This document shows positions 47,329 through 56,429 of a DNA stretch of 64,000 nt, one piece after another. A program made the position numbers and the translations under genes. This DNA is from DASUBV01 sp963725175 (GTDB lineage: Bacteria > Actinomycetota > Actinomycetes > Streptosporangiales > Streptosporangiaceae), in the NCBI GenBank assembly GCA_963725175.1, contig CAVRXH010000006.1:5704001-5768000 (forward strand). Reading direction: 5' to 3'. Numbering within the stretch: position 1 is the first letter of the stretch; the number at the start of each line of letters is the position of its first letter. The notes under the pieces are model-generated. The model searched no databases, was not told the origin of the DNA, and saw only the letters and a program-made list of their open reading frames with translations.

Positions 47329-48275
47329 GGGCGCAGGCCGGCGGCTCCCGGCAGGCCGGGGGAGCGGTGGCCGTCCTGCTGGGCGCGGCGGCGTGGGGGA
47401 GCACGGGGACGGCGGCGCACTTCGCGCCGGCCGGCGCCAGCCCGGCGTCGATCGGCGCGGCGCGGATCGTGCTGGGCGGCGCGGTGCTGTTCGCCATCGC
47501 GGCAGGCACCGGGCGGGCCGGGCTGCGCGAGCTGCTGGGCGGTTCCCGGCTCAGCCTGGTGCTGGCCACGGTCGCGGTGGCCGGCTACCAGCTCTGTTTC
47601 TTCTCGGCGGTGCGGCTGACCGGGGTGGCGATCGGGACGGTGCTGGCCATCGGCAGCGCGCCGGTGTTCACCGGCATCATCAGCACGTGGACTGGCGGCA
47701 CCGCGCTGACCCGGCGGTGGGCGCTGGCCACGGCGGCGGCCGTCGCGGGCTGCGCGGTGCTGGTCACCGGCGGCAAGGCGGCGGGGGTCAACCTCGGCGG
47801 GGTGGGCCTGGCGCTGCTGGCCGGGCTCTGCTACGCCGTCTACGCGGTGACGGCGGCGCGGCTGATCTCGGGCGGCTCGTCGGAAACGGTGGTCATGGGG
47901 GTCCTGTTCGGCGGCGCGGCGGTGCTGCTGGCGCCGGTCCTGGCGGCCACCTCGCCGGGCTGGCTGGCCACCGGGCGCGGCCTGGCGGTCACGGCCTACC
48001 TGGGGCTGGTCACCACGGTGGCGGCCTATCTGCTGTACGGGCGCGGGCTGCGGACGATCCCGGCGCCTGCGGCGGTCACGCTGGGACTGGCCGAGCCGGT
48101 GGTCGCGGCGCTGCTCGGGGTGGTGGTGCTGGGCGAGCGGCTGACCGGCGCGTCGGTGGCGGGCCTGGTGCTGGTCGGCCTGGCAATCGTCATCCTGACT
48201 ACCGGCCGGGCACCCGCCGCCGGGCCGGATTCCGCCCCCGCCGACAGGCCAGGGCGCGCGGACTCGTCGGCTTAG
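47271..48275 (+). CDS. EamA/DMT-family transporter
   Basis: A ten-helix drug/metabolite-type permease of about 300-334 aa. It has two EamA repeats, with AVAVLLGAAAWGSTGTAAHF and VGLALLAGLCYAVYAVTAARL as the first helices of each. The repeat ends AVTLGLAEPVVAALLGVVVLG with the typical E-P motif. Substrate unpredictable. Start uncertain: GTG 47271 overlaps the methyltransferase by 58 bp, while GTG 47367 would start right at helix 1. Confidence 0.85.
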   Translation: MAGPGGRRGQADHDLGATLRAQAGGSRQAGGAVAVLLGAAAWGSTGTAAHFAPAGASPASIGAARIVLGGAVLFAIAAGTGRAGLRELLGGSRLSLVLATVAVAGYQLCFFSAVRLTGVAIGTVLAIGSAPVFTGIISTWTGGTALTRRWALATAAAVAGCAVLVTGGKAAGVNLGGVGLALLAGLCYAVYAVTAARLISGGSSETVVMGVLFGGAAVLLAPVLAATSPGWLATGRGLAVTAYLGLVTTVAAYLLYGRGLRTIPAPAAVTLGLAEPVVAALLGVVVLGERLTGASVAGLVLVGLAIVILTTGRAPAAGPDSAPADRPGRADSSA

Positions 48276-48289
48276 GGGAGAATCAGGGC

Positions 48290-49204
48290 GTGACCCCCCC
48301 GCCAGCACCGGCCTTCCGATCGGGGTTCGCCTGCTTCGCGGGGCGGCCCAACGTCGGAAAGTCGACCCTGCTGAACGCGCTGGTGGGCAGCAAGGTCGCG
48401 ATCACCAGCAGCCGCCCGCAGACCACCAGGCGGGCGATCAGGGGCGTGGTGCACCGGCCGGATGCCGAGCTCATCGTCGTAGACACCCCCGGCCTGCACC
48501 GGCCGCGCACGCTGCTGGGCGAGCGGCTGGACAGCCTGGCCCGGTCCACGCTGACCGAGGTGGACGTGGTCGGCCTGTGCATCCCGGCCGCGGAGCGGAT
48601 CGGCCCTGGCGACAAGTACCTGGCCGCCGAGCTGGCGAACCTGGGCAAGACGCCGGTGGTGGCGATCGTCACCAAGACCGACCAGGCCGGCCAGGAGCAG
48701 GTGGCCAGGCAGCTCGTGGCGGTGGGGGAGCTGGGCGACTGGGCCGACATCGTGCCGGTATCGGCGGTCTCCGGGTTCCAGCTCGGCGTGCTGGCCGACG
48801 TGCTGGTCTCCTATCTGCCGCCGGGCCGGGCGCTGTACCCGGACGGCGACCTCACCGACGAGCCGGAGCACCTGCTGGTCGCGGAGCTGATCCGCGAGGC
48901 GATCCTGGAGGGGGTGCGGGACGAGCTGCCGCACTCGATCGCGGTGGTCGTGGAGGAGATGACGCCCCGGCCCGGCCGGGACGGCCTGACCGACGTGCAC
49001 GCCGTGATGTACGTGGAACGCCAGAGCCAGAAGGCGATTGTGATCGGCGCCAAGGGCGCCCGGCTGAAGGCGGTCGGCTCGCAGGCCCGCCAGCAGATCG
49101 AGGCGCTGCTGGGCACCCGGATCTACCTGGACCTCCGCATCAAGATCGCTAAGGACTGGCAGCGCGACCCGCGCCAGCTTCGCCGTCTCGGGTTCTACGA
49201 CTGA
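48290..49204 (+). CDS. era: GTPase Era
   Basis: A 304-aa essential GTPase that binds the 3' end of 16S rRNA during 30S assembly. G1 GRPNVGKS is at residues 18-25, then TTRRAIRGVV (G2), DTPGLH (G3) and TKTD (G4). A C-terminal KH domain follows (IGAKGARLKAVGSQARQQIE), ending QLRRLGFYD. GTG 48290 follows an AGGGGAG site. Together with ybeY and PhoH it forms a 30S-maturation neighbourhood. Confidence 0.96.
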   Translation: MTPPPAPAFRSGFACFAGRPNVGKSTLLNALVGSKVAITSSRPQTTRRAIRGVVHRPDAELIVVDTPGLHRPRTLLGERLDSLARSTLTEVDVVGLCIPAAERIGPGDKYLAAELANLGKTPVVAIVTKTDQAGQEQVARQLVAVGELGDWADIVPVSAVSGFQLGVLADVLVSYLPPGRALYPDGDLTDEPEHLLVAELIREAILEGVRDELPHSIAVVVEEMTPRPGRDGLTDVHAVMYVERQSQKAIVIGAKGARLKAVGSQARQQIEALLGTRIYLDLRIKIAKDWQRDPRQLRRLGFYD

Positions 49205-49380
49205 CCCCGCGCCGCCCCCGCGCCGCCCCCGCGCCGGCCCGCGACGGTCCGCGCCCGATCGGTTACCAGCGATTGCACAGAACCCCCTGCTGATCGGCAC
49301 CGAACGTGTGATGATCGGCTGACCTGGGCGTTTCTGAGGCCGAGCTGAGCTGGTGAGCCAGGCCGCCGAAGGGAGAGAAG

Positions 49381-50001
49381 TTGATCTTCGGGTTGCGGGT
49401 CTGCTTCCGTACCACCGGCCACGGCGTATTCCACTGCCAGCGCTGCGGCGGCGACCGCCCGTACCGGACCAGGGCGGGCCGCCGCTGGTTCCATGTGCTG
49501 TACCTGCCGGTGATCCCGCTGGACCGGTCCGGCGAGCACGTCCAGTGCCTGGGCTGCCGCTGCCGGTACCGCAAGGGCGTGCTGGCCATCCCGACCGCCG
49601 CGCAGATGGCGGCCGCCCTGCCGGCCGGGACGCTGGCCGCCGCGACGCTGATGCTGCTGGCGGGCGACCCGGCCAGCGAGCCCGCCAGGCGCCGCGCCGT
49701 GGACGCGGTCCGCGCGGCCGGCCTGTCCGGCTACTGCACCGAGGCGCTGGACGCGGACCTGAGCCGCTCGGCGATGACCGGCTGCGATCCGGCTGGCCCG
49801 CTGAACACGCTGGCCGCCCAGCTCGCGGTTCCCGCGCGGGAGTGGTTCGTGGCCGACATGGTCCGGATCGGGCTGGCGGACGGTCAGCTCACCGACGACG
49901 AGCGGCTGGCGGCCCGCCAGGTCGCGGCGGGCCTGGGCCTGACGGCGGCGCACGCCTACGGCGTGATCGCGATGACCGAGGAAGGCGCGACGGCCGAGTG
50001 A
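49381..50001 (+). CDS. Zinc-ribbon TerB-like protein
   Basis: A 206-aa protein. The N-terminal zinc ribbon has C-x2-C (CQRCGG, about residue 19) and later CLGC, around a WFHVLYLPVIPLDRSG strand. The C-terminal part (about 95-200) is a TerB-like helical domain with FVADMVRIGLADGQLTDDERL. TerB domains are linked to tellurite resistance and membrane stress, but the function of these ribbon-TerB fusions is unknown. The gene lies just before recO, a conserved actinobacterial position. TTG start after GGGAGAGAAG. Confidence 0.82.
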   Translation: MIFGLRVCFRTTGHGVFHCQRCGGDRPYRTRAGRRWFHVLYLPVIPLDRSGEHVQCLGCRCRYRKGVLAIPTAAQMAAALPAGTLAAATLMLLAGDPASEPARRRAVDAVRAAGLSGYCTEALDADLSRSAMTGCDPAGPLNTLAAQLAVPAREWFVADMVRIGLADGQLTDDERLAARQVAAGLGLTAAHAYGVIAMTEEGATAE

Positions 50002-50018
50002 CCCTGGCCTGAGACAGA

Positions 50019-50762
50019 ATGGGCCAGGTGAGCCTGTACCGAGATGATGGCGTCGTGCTGCGTACCCACAAGCTGGGCGAGGCCGACCGGATCGTCACGG
50101 TGCTGGGCCGCAAGTCCGGCCGGATCCGGGCGGTGGCCAAGGGCGTGCGCAAGACCAAGTCCCGGCTCGGCGCCAGGGTCGAGCCATTTACCCATGTGGA
50201 CCTGCTGCTGTACACCGGCAGGTCGCTGGACGTGATCACCCAGGCCGAGACGATCCGGGCCTACGGCGAGCCGCTGGCCAGCGACTACCCCAGGTACACC
50301 ACCGGCACGGCGATGCTGGAGACCGCCGAGCGGCTGACCCCGGTGGAGAAGGAGCCGGCGCTGCGCCAGTTCCTGCTGCTGGTCGGCGGGCTGCGGGCGC
50401 TCGGTGAGGGCGCGCACGCGCCGCGCCTGGTGCTGGACGCCTACCTGCTGCGGTCGCTGGCCGTGGCCGGGTACGCCCCGGCGCTTTCTGAGTGCGCGGT
50501 GTGCGGCGCCACCAATCGCCCGCTGCGCGCCTTCGGCATCGCTTCTGGCGGGCTGACCTGCGACTCCTGCCGTGGCCCGGGTGCGGCGGCGCCGGCGGCG
50601 GCTACGATCGCGTTGATGAGCGCACTGCTGCGGGGTGACTGGGAATCCGCCGACGCCAGCGAGCGCCGGCATCAGACGGAGTGCAGCGGCCTGACCGCCG
50701 CGTACCTGCAATGGCACCTGGAGCACTCGATCAGGTCGCTGCGGCACGTGGAGCACGCGTGA
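50019..50762 (+). CDS. recO: DNA repair protein RecO
   Basis: A 247-aa recombination mediator that anneals ssDNA and helps load RecA. The N-terminal OB fold is VSLYRDDGVVLRTHKLGEAD. The zinc site in the C-terminal part is formed by CAVCG and CDSCRG. The start may be ATG 50019 or GTG 50028 (VSLYRDD). Its TGA overlaps the uppS GTG start (50759-50762). Confidence 0.94.
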   Translation: MGQVSLYRDDGVVLRTHKLGEADRIVTVLGRKSGRIRAVAKGVRKTKSRLGARVEPFTHVDLLLYTGRSLDVITQAETIRAYGEPLASDYPRYTTGTAMLETAERLTPVEKEPALRQFLLLVGGLRALGEGAHAPRLVLDAYLLRSLAVAGYAPALSECAVCGATNRPLRAFGIASGGLTCDSCRGPGAAAPAAATIALMSALLRGDWESADASERRHQTECSGLTAAYLQWHLEHSIRSLRHVEHA

Positions 50763-51632
50763 TCCGGCCGCCGGACCCGCACGTCAGCGGCGCCCGGCCG
50801 CCGGCCATCCCGGCCGCCCTGGTGCCCAGGCACGTGGCCCTGGTGATGGACGGCAACGGCCGCTGGGCCAAGGGGCGCGGCCTGCCCCGCACCGAGGGCC
50901 ACAAGGCCGGCGAGTACTCGCTGTTCGACGTCATCATGGGCGCGATCGAGCTGGGTATCCCTTACCTGTCGGCTTACGCCTTCTCCACGGAGAACTGGCG
51001 GCGCTCGCCCGATGAGGTCCGGTTCCTGATGGGGTTCAACCGGGACGTCATCAGGCGCCGCAGGGACCAGCTCAACGAGATGGGGGTCCGGGTCCGCTGG
51101 GCGGGCCGCCGGCCCCGGCTGTGGCGCAGCGTGATCAGCGAGCTGGAGGACGCCGAGCAGATGACGGCCGGCAACTCGGTGCTGACCCTGCAGTTCTGCG
51201 TGAACTACGGCGGCCGGGCCGAGATCGTGGACGCCGCCGCGGCTATCGCCGCCGACGTGGCGGCCGGGCAAGCTGCGTGCCGACAAGATCGACGAGAAGG
51301 TGTTCGCCAGGTACCTGGACGAGCCGTCCATCCCCGACGTGGACCTGTTCGTCCGGTCCTCGGGGGAGCAGCGGACCTCGAACTTCCTGATCTGGCAGTC
51401 GGCCTACGCCGAGTTCGTGTTCCTGGACACGCTGTTTCCCGACTTCGACCGGCGGCACCTGTGGCAGGCCTGCGAGATCTACGCCAGCCGGGACCGCCGC
51501 TACGGCGGCGCGATCCCGAACCAGGTACGGCCCCCGGCGGCCGGCTTAGGCCCCGTGCAGGCCCTGGGCGACCGCGACGGCCACGACCACGGCGACGACT
51601 CCGACGCGGAGCAGCCGGCCCGCGCCGGTTAG
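50759..51632 (+). CDS. uppS: Isoprenyl (polyprenyl) diphosphate synthase UppS, frameshifted
   Basis: A cis-prenyltransferase making the lipid carrier for peptidoglycan. Motif I is HVALVMDGNGRWAKGRGL; later AYAFSTENWRRSPDEVRFLM and the C-terminal DLFVRSSGEQRTSNFLIWQS. One extra G in GGGG near 51268 breaks the frame; the corrected join reads AAGKLRADKIDEKVFARYL. A further extra C in CCCCC at 51530-51536 may exist. Removing it ends the protein at the TAG at 51547-51549 instead of 51632 and avoids an 87-bp overlap with the convergent gene. The GTG start overlaps the recO stop. Confidence 0.9.
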
Positions 51633-51941
51633 CCGCGGCCAGGACAGCAGCGCCAGCCAGGTCACGAACAGCGCCACCAGGACGAGGGCGACCGCCCCGA
51701 TGATGTCGCGCACCGCCAGCCCGGTGATGAGCAGGCCGACCAGGATGACCGGGATCAGCCAGGACGGGAGCTGCCGCATGAAGATCAGGGGCACCGCGCT
51801 GCGCTTCTCGACCGCCTGCCGCAGCGGCGAGGCGTCCGGGGTGAGCAGCGGCTGATCGGTCGGCAGCTTGACCTGCGGCCTGCGCGCCTGAGCCTTCCTG
51901 GCCTGGGCTTTCCTGGCCGCGGCCTGCCTGCTGGTGCTCAA
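51546..51941 (-). CDS. Small membrane protein (DUF6703-like)
   Basis: A 131-aa protein with a basic N-terminus (RQAAARKAQARKAQARRPQV) and three predicted membrane helices (LIPVILVGLLITGLAV, IGAVALVLVALFVTWLALL, LLRVGVVAVVVAVAVAQGL). The TTG at 51941 follows GGGAGG with a 4-nt gap and is a better start than the upstream frame start at 52106, which would run into the glyS 5' region. This position next to uppS and glyS is usual in actinobacteria. Function unknown. Confidence 0.75.
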   Translation of the reverse strand: MSTSRQAAARKAQARKAQARRPQVKLPTDQPLLTPDASPLRQAVEKRSAVPLIFMRQLPSWLIPVILVGLLITGLAVRDIIGAVALVLVALFVTWLALLSWPRLTGAGRLLRVGVVAVVVAVAVAQGLHGA

Positions 51942-52075
51942 CTGTCCTCCCGGCGGCTTAGTGCCGCCCAGGCTACCGCGCCCGGCGGATATCCGGCGGC
52001 GGGGCTGCCGGGCCGCGGATAGGCTGGGCGCCGATACAGCTGAGCCGCCGACCGCCAGCCGGATGGAGAGATGTG

Positions 52076-53464
52076 ATGGCACGACGTAGTGACCGCGTGG
52101 AGACACTGGTCAGCCTGTCCAAGCGACGGGGGATCGTGTTCCCGTCCAGCGAGATCTACGGCGGCCTGCGCGCCGCCTGGGACTACGGCCCGCTCGGCGT
52201 GGAGATCAAGAACAACGTCAAGCGCCACTGGTGGAAGACCATGGTGCAGCAGCGCGACGACATCGTGGGCCTGGACTCCAGCGTCATCCTCGCGCCCGAG
52301 GTCTGGAGGCACAGCGGGCACCTCACCGAGTTCGCCGACCCGCTGACCGAGTGCATGTCCTGCCATCACCGGTTCCGTGCCGATCACCTGATCGAGAACT
52401 ACGAGGAGAAGCACGGGCACGCCCCCGAGGGCGGGCTGGCCGGGCTCGCCTGCCCGAACTGCGGCACCAGGGGCGCCTTCACCGAGCCGCGGATGTTCAA
52501 CGGGATGCTCCGCACCTATCTCGGGGCCACGCAGGACGAGTCGGGACTCGCCTACCTGCGCCCGGAGACGGCGCAGGGGATCTTCATCAACTACCGCAAC
52601 GTGCTGCAGACCTCGCGCAAGAAGCTGCCGTTCGGGATCGGCCAGATCGGCAAGTCGTTCCGCAACGAGATCACGCCGGGGAACTTCATCTTCAGGACCC
52701 GCGAGTTCGAGCAGATGGAGATGGAGTTCTTCGTCCGGCCGGGGACCGACGAGGAATGGCACGAGCGGTGGATCGACACCCGCTTCTCCTGGTACACCGA
52801 CCTGGGCGTGCGCAAGGAGAACCTGCGGCTGTACGAGCACCCGCAGGAGAAGCTGTCGCATTACTCCAAGCGGACCGTGGACATCGAGTACCGGTTCGAG
52901 TTCGGCGGCAGCGAGTGGGGCGAGCTTGAGGGCATCGCGAACCGGACCGACTTCGACCTGACCACCCACGGCAAGGCCTCCGGGCAGGACATGAGCTACC
53001 TGGACGCCGAGTCGGGCGAGCGGTTCGTGCCGTACGCGATCGAGCCGGCCGCCGGGGTGGACCGGGCGACGCTGATGTTCCTGCTCGACGCCTACGCCGA
53101 GGACGAGGCGCCCGACGCCAAGGGCAAGATGGAGAAGCGGACCGTGCTGCGGCTCGATCACCGGCTGGCCCCGGTGAAGGTGGCGGTGCTGCCGCTGTCC
53201 CGGCACGCCGACCTGTCGCCGCGCGCCCGCGAGGTGGCCGACAAGCTGCGCAAGCACTGGAACATCGAGTTCGACGACGCCAGCGCCATCGGCCGCCGGT
53301 ACCGCCGCCAGGACGAGATCGGCACCCCGTTCTGCGTCACCGTGGACTTCGACTCGCTGACCGACGAGGCGGTGACCGTCAGGGAGCGGGACTCGATGCG
53401 CCAGGAGCGGATCGGGATCGACGCCCTGGTCTCCTATCTTTCCGAACGGCTGCCGGGCTGCTGA
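52076..53464 (+). CDS. glyS: Glycine--tRNA ligase (dimeric)
   Basis: A 462-aa class II aminoacyl-tRNA synthetase. It starts MARRSDRVETLVSLSKRRGI and has LRAAWDYGPLGVEIKNN. Motif 2 region: GKSFRNEITPGNFIFRTREF. Motif 3 region: AAGVDRATLMFLLDAY. The C-terminal anticodon-binding domain (LAPVKVAVLPLSR) follows. A zinc-binding insert with CMSCHH and CPNCG is present. ATG 52076 after GGAGAG is preferred over the adjacent GTG at 52073. Single-chain, homodimeric form as in other actinobacteria. Confidence 0.96.
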   Translation: MARRSDRVETLVSLSKRRGIVFPSSEIYGGLRAAWDYGPLGVEIKNNVKRHWWKTMVQQRDDIVGLDSSVILAPEVWRHSGHLTEFADPLTECMSCHHRFRADHLIENYEEKHGHAPEGGLAGLACPNCGTRGAFTEPRMFNGMLRTYLGATQDESGLAYLRPETAQGIFINYRNVLQTSRKKLPFGIGQIGKSFRNEITPGNFIFRTREFEQMEMEFFVRPGTDEEWHERWIDTRFSWYTDLGVRKENLRLYEHPQEKLSHYSKRTVDIEYRFEFGGSEWGELEGIANRTDFDLTTHGKASGQDMSYLDAESGERFVPYAIEPAAGVDRATLMFLLDAYAEDEAPDAKGKMEKRTVLRLDHRLAPVKVAVLPLSRHADLSPRAREVADKLRKHWNIEFDDASAIGRRYRRQDEIGTPFCVTVDFDSLTDEAVTVRERDSMRQERIGIDALVSYLSERLPGC

Positions 53465-53492
53465 TCCCCGCTGGCCCAGCCGGCTGGTGTGG

Positions 53493-54107
53493 TTAGGTGG
53501 CCGGCTGAACGCCGGAGGCGCAGCCCATCAGCGACTCGGTCCCGGCGGCGGTGTAGTGCCGCCCGCCGACCGTGTAGTGCACGGTGACCTTGGTGATGCC
53601 CCAGCAGCTGTTCAGGCCGGGCGGGCCGACGGTGAGCACCACGTCGATGCCGTTGCCCGCCTGGGCGGCGGTCCCCGTCGAGGCCAGCCCCGTCGAGGCC
53701 AGCCCTGCCGAGACCAGCCCGGCCGGGAGCCGCGGCAGGGCACGGTCCTCCAGCGGCACGCTGCCGTGAGCCTCGCAGCGCCGCAGGAAGCTGTTCCTGC
53801 CGCTGATCCAGATGCCGGTGCAGGCCTGGTCGGTGTTGCCGGCCACGCTGATCAGCAGCGGCGGCCCGTAGCCGCCGCCCCCGACGATGCCCACGCTGTT
53901 GATCACCGCGTGCGTGCCGGCCGGGGTGGCGATCGGGACCAGGACGGTGGCCGGCTCCACCTGCGGCACGGTCCCGCTTGAGGACAGGTAAGCCACAGAG
54001 AGCGGGCCGGGCCCCATGCCCACCGGCCCCCAGGCCAGGAACGCTGCTACGGCACCGGCGAGGACGGCGGCCAGGCCGCCGCCAAGAAGCGCCCACCGTC
54101 GTGACAT
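53493..54107 (-). CDS. Membrane-anchored or secreted hypothetical protein
   Basis: A 204-aa protein I do not recognise. It begins with a signal-anchor (WALLGGGLAAVLAGAVAAFLA). The extracytoplasmic part has paired cysteines (QACTGIWISG, LRRCEAHG, NSCWGITK, MGCASG), suggesting disulfides, and a short internal repeat (AGLASTGLASTGTA). The end, VHYTVGGRHYTAAGTESLMG, looks beta-rich. It is convergent with glyS. No pathway context is evident. Confidence 0.65.
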   Translation of the reverse strand: MSRRWALLGGGLAAVLAGAVAAFLAWGPVGMGPGPLSVAYLSSSGTVPQVEPATVLVPIATPAGTHAVINSVGIVGGGGYGPPLLISVAGNTDQACTGIWISGRNSFLRRCEAHGSVPLEDRALPRLPAGLVSAGLASTGLASTGTAAQAGNGIDVVLTVGPPGLNSCWGITKVTVHYTVGGRHYTAAGTESLMGCASGVQPAT

Positions 54108-54167
54108 GCCTGAATCAGCCTCCGCAGCCCGTTTCGTATATCAGCGGGATTATTCAGGCCACAATAC

Positions 54168-54983
54168 TTACTCTCGCGGCAGTTCGCCGTTTACCGGGGC
54201 GTCTTGCCAGCGCCGGTAGACCTCGGCGGCGGCCTGGTGGAAGCCGTCGGGCAGCCCGCCGGCGGCCATCGCGGCCGCGATCTCCTCCATCTCGGCCACC
54301 CAGCGCCAGCCCTTGGCGGACGCCGCGCGGGCCGCGCCTGCGCTCCTGGCGGCCAGCTCGGGCTGGGAAAGCGCCCACTCGGCGGCCAGGGTGTCCGCCA
54401 CGCCCTCCTCGCGGGCCAGCTCGGCGACCGCGAGCAGCAGCGCCGCGCTGCCCTTGGTCCAGCCGGCGTAGGCCATCTTGACCGCCGACGCGGCCTGCGG
54501 CGGCCCGTCGATCGCCCTGGCCTCCAGCGCCGTCCCGGCGAGCAGGCCGGCCACCTCGGGTGCCTCGGCACCGGATAGGTACAGCCGGGTGCTGCCCGGC
54601 TGTACCGGCGGCGGCCCGATGATCGAGCCATCCACGTACCGTCCGCCGTTGTCGGTGATGAGCTGGCCGATCTCCCTGCTGGTGGCCGGGGAGACGGCGT
54701 TGGCGTCCACGTAAAGGCCCCCGAAGCCGTGCACGGTCCAGGCCATGTCCAGGGCCGCGTGCGGCGGGCAGACGCAGATGATCACGGCGGCGCGGGCCGC
54801 CAGCGCGGCGACGCTGCCCGCGTCGGCCAGCCCTGCGGCGGCCGCCCGGCTGGCGGTCTGCGCGGACCGGCCGCTGCCCGCCCACAGCACCTCATGCCCC
54901 GCGCCGGCCAGGCAGCGGCCGACGGCGGCACCCATCTCGCCCGGGTGCAGCAGGCCGATGGTCACGCGTCCGCTGGTATCCAC
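54168..54983 (-). CDS. 6-phosphogluconate dehydrogenase-like NAD(P)-binding oxidoreductase (DUF1932)
   Basis: A protein of about 271 aa with a Rossmann domain beginning VTIGLLHPGEMGAAVGRCL. Then come VYVDANAVSPATSREIG-type features (seen as LYVDANAVSPATSREI) and DGSIIGPPPVQPGSTRLYLSG. The C-terminal domain has VKMAYAGWTKGSAALLLAVA, the DUF1932 part with the family lysine. It belongs to the beta-hydroxyacid dehydrogenase superfamily; the substrate cannot be predicted. GTG 54983 is my start; the frame stays open to 55016. Confidence 0.82.
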   Translation of the reverse strand: MDTSGRVTIGLLHPGEMGAAVGRCLAGAGHEVLWAGSGRSAQTASRAAAAGLADAGSVAALAARAAVIICVCPPHAALDMAWTVHGFGGLYVDANAVSPATSREIGQLITDNGGRYVDGSIIGPPPVQPGSTRLYLSGAEAPEVAGLLAGTALEARAIDGPPQAASAVKMAYAGWTKGSAALLLAVAELAREEGVADTLAAEWALSQPELAARSAGAARAASAKGWRWVAEMEEIAAAMAAGGLPDGFHQAAAEVYRRWQDAPVNGELPRE

Positions 54984-55037
54984 GCTGTCATTGTGACCCA
55001 CCCGTCCCCGCGGCACCGGTCGCCACGGGACCGCCGG

Positions 55038-56429
55038 TCATCGTCCCTGTGCTGCGGAACCCTGTGCTGCCGAACCCTGTGTGCCGAACGCCAGCATTCC
55101 GGGGGCGAACCTGACCAGCCAGCGCAGCACGGTGGCGTGCGTGCCGTCCAGCAGCAGGAACCGGGGGATCGCCGCGATCTGCGCCGACTTGCCTTCTGGC
55201 CTGGGACGGGTGCACATCAGCAGGATCCGCCGTGCCGATGCGCTGACCCAGAGCGGGTCGTCGCAGTTGCTCGGGAAGGTCTTGCGGTAGAGCCGGTCCC
55301 AGGTCCCGCCGGGCCGGTAGCGGAGGCTGGCCTGCCCGGTGCGCAGGGCGAAGGCGACCACGTCGCCCTGCTCGGTGGGCCGCCCGGCGATGGTGCCCAG
55401 GCCGTTCGGGTACTGCTCGGTGCCCACCGCGATCTTGCCGTCCGGGCTGACCACCAGGTCGTTGAACTGCCCGGCGGCGTTGTCCAGCGGCAGCACCTTG
55501 CGGCTGTCGAACAGGTCGCTGTTCCCCGCGATCGCCTGGTCTGTCGTCGTGCTGAGCAGCCACAGCGAGTTGCCAGGGTAGGGACCGGTCAGCCCGAAGG
55601 CCAGGGTGGTGCTGTTGCCCAGCCAGCCGAGCGAGCTGATCGAGTCGGCGGAGCCCGCCGGGACGATCCAGGTCCTGGCGGCGCCGGTCGCCACCGACGC
55701 CACGGTGAGCCGCTGGACCAGGCCCAGGTCACCGTGCTGCACGTAGGTGGCGAACGCCAGCTCGCGGCCGTCGGGAGAGGCCGCCAGGAAGCTGAGCCCG
55801 CCACCAGACCTGATCGGCAGCCGGGTCACCCTGGCCGTGGTGCCGGCTGGGGGCAGCGCGATCGAGTAGAAGGCCGCCGGGCCGCCGCCGATTCCTGCCC
55901 CGTCGCCCACGGCGGCGAAGAAGGTGCCGGCTGGGCCGCCGGTCACCAGCGGGTGCCCGGCGGGCAGGCTCGCGGTCGCGGCCACCTTGCCGGTCGCGGT
56001 CACCACGATCTGCGCGGCCCCGCCGGCCGGGCCGCCGACCGCGAGGAAGTAGGGCGGCAGCCCATCGACCGTGAGGGGCGGGGCGGGGCGCTGCTGTCCG
56101 TGCTGGTGCTGCCGGGAGTTGTGCCGTCCGGACCCGTGCCGTCCGGCGGCGGCGCGGCCGTGATCGTGGCCGGTGACCGCGCTGGCGATCAGGATCGCGC
56201 CGCCGGTGATGGCGAGGACCGAGGCGGCCGCGGTCAGCGGCACCAGCCACCGGCCGCGCCTGGCGCCGGCCCGCCTGGCCGCGCCGTGCCTGGCCGCGCT
56301 GTGCCGGGAGAACTGACCGCCGGGGAGCCGCAGGTCACCGATGTCCGCCGGGGCGATTTCCGCGGCCCTGGCCGCGAGCGCGTCCCTGACCCGCTCCTCC
56401 AGCCTGGCCTGATCTTCGATGGTGGTCAT
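55038..56429 (-). CDS. Single-pass membrane beta-propeller protein paired with a sigma factor
   Basis: A 463-aa protein. The cytosolic N-terminus (about 60 residues) begins MTTIEDQARLEERVRDALAA, resembling short anti-sigma-like helices. One membrane helix (WLVPLTAAASVLAITGGAIL, about 61-85) and a His/Gly/Ser-rich linker follow. A large external domain then has propeller-like repeats (GGLSFLAASPDGRELAFATY, FNDLVVSPDGKIAVG). Its ATG overlaps the sigma stop (56426-56429). Likely a sensor or anti-sigma partner, by context. The end has repeated GSAAQGSAAQG. Confidence 0.75.
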   Translation of the reverse strand: MTTIEDQARLEERVRDALAARAAEIAPADIGDLRLPGGQFSRHSAARHGAARRAGARRGRWLVPLTAAASVLAITGGAILIASAVTGHDHGRAAAGRHGSGRHNSRQHQHGQQRPAPPLTVDGLPPYFLAVGGPAGGAAQIVVTATGKVAATASLPAGHPLVTGGPAGTFFAAVGDGAGIGGGPAAFYSIALPPAGTTARVTRLPIRSGGGLSFLAASPDGRELAFATYVQHGDLGLVQRLTVASVATGAARTWIVPAGSADSISSLGWLGNSTTLAFGLTGPYPGNSLWLLSTTTDQAIAGNSDLFDSRKVLPLDNAAGQFNDLVVSPDGKIAVGTEQYPNGLGTIAGRPTEQGDVVAFALRTGQASLRYRPGGTWDRLYRKTFPSNCDDPLWVSASARRILLMCTRPRPEGKSAQIAAIPRFLLLDGTHATVLRWLVRFAPGMLAFGTQGSAAQGSAAQGR

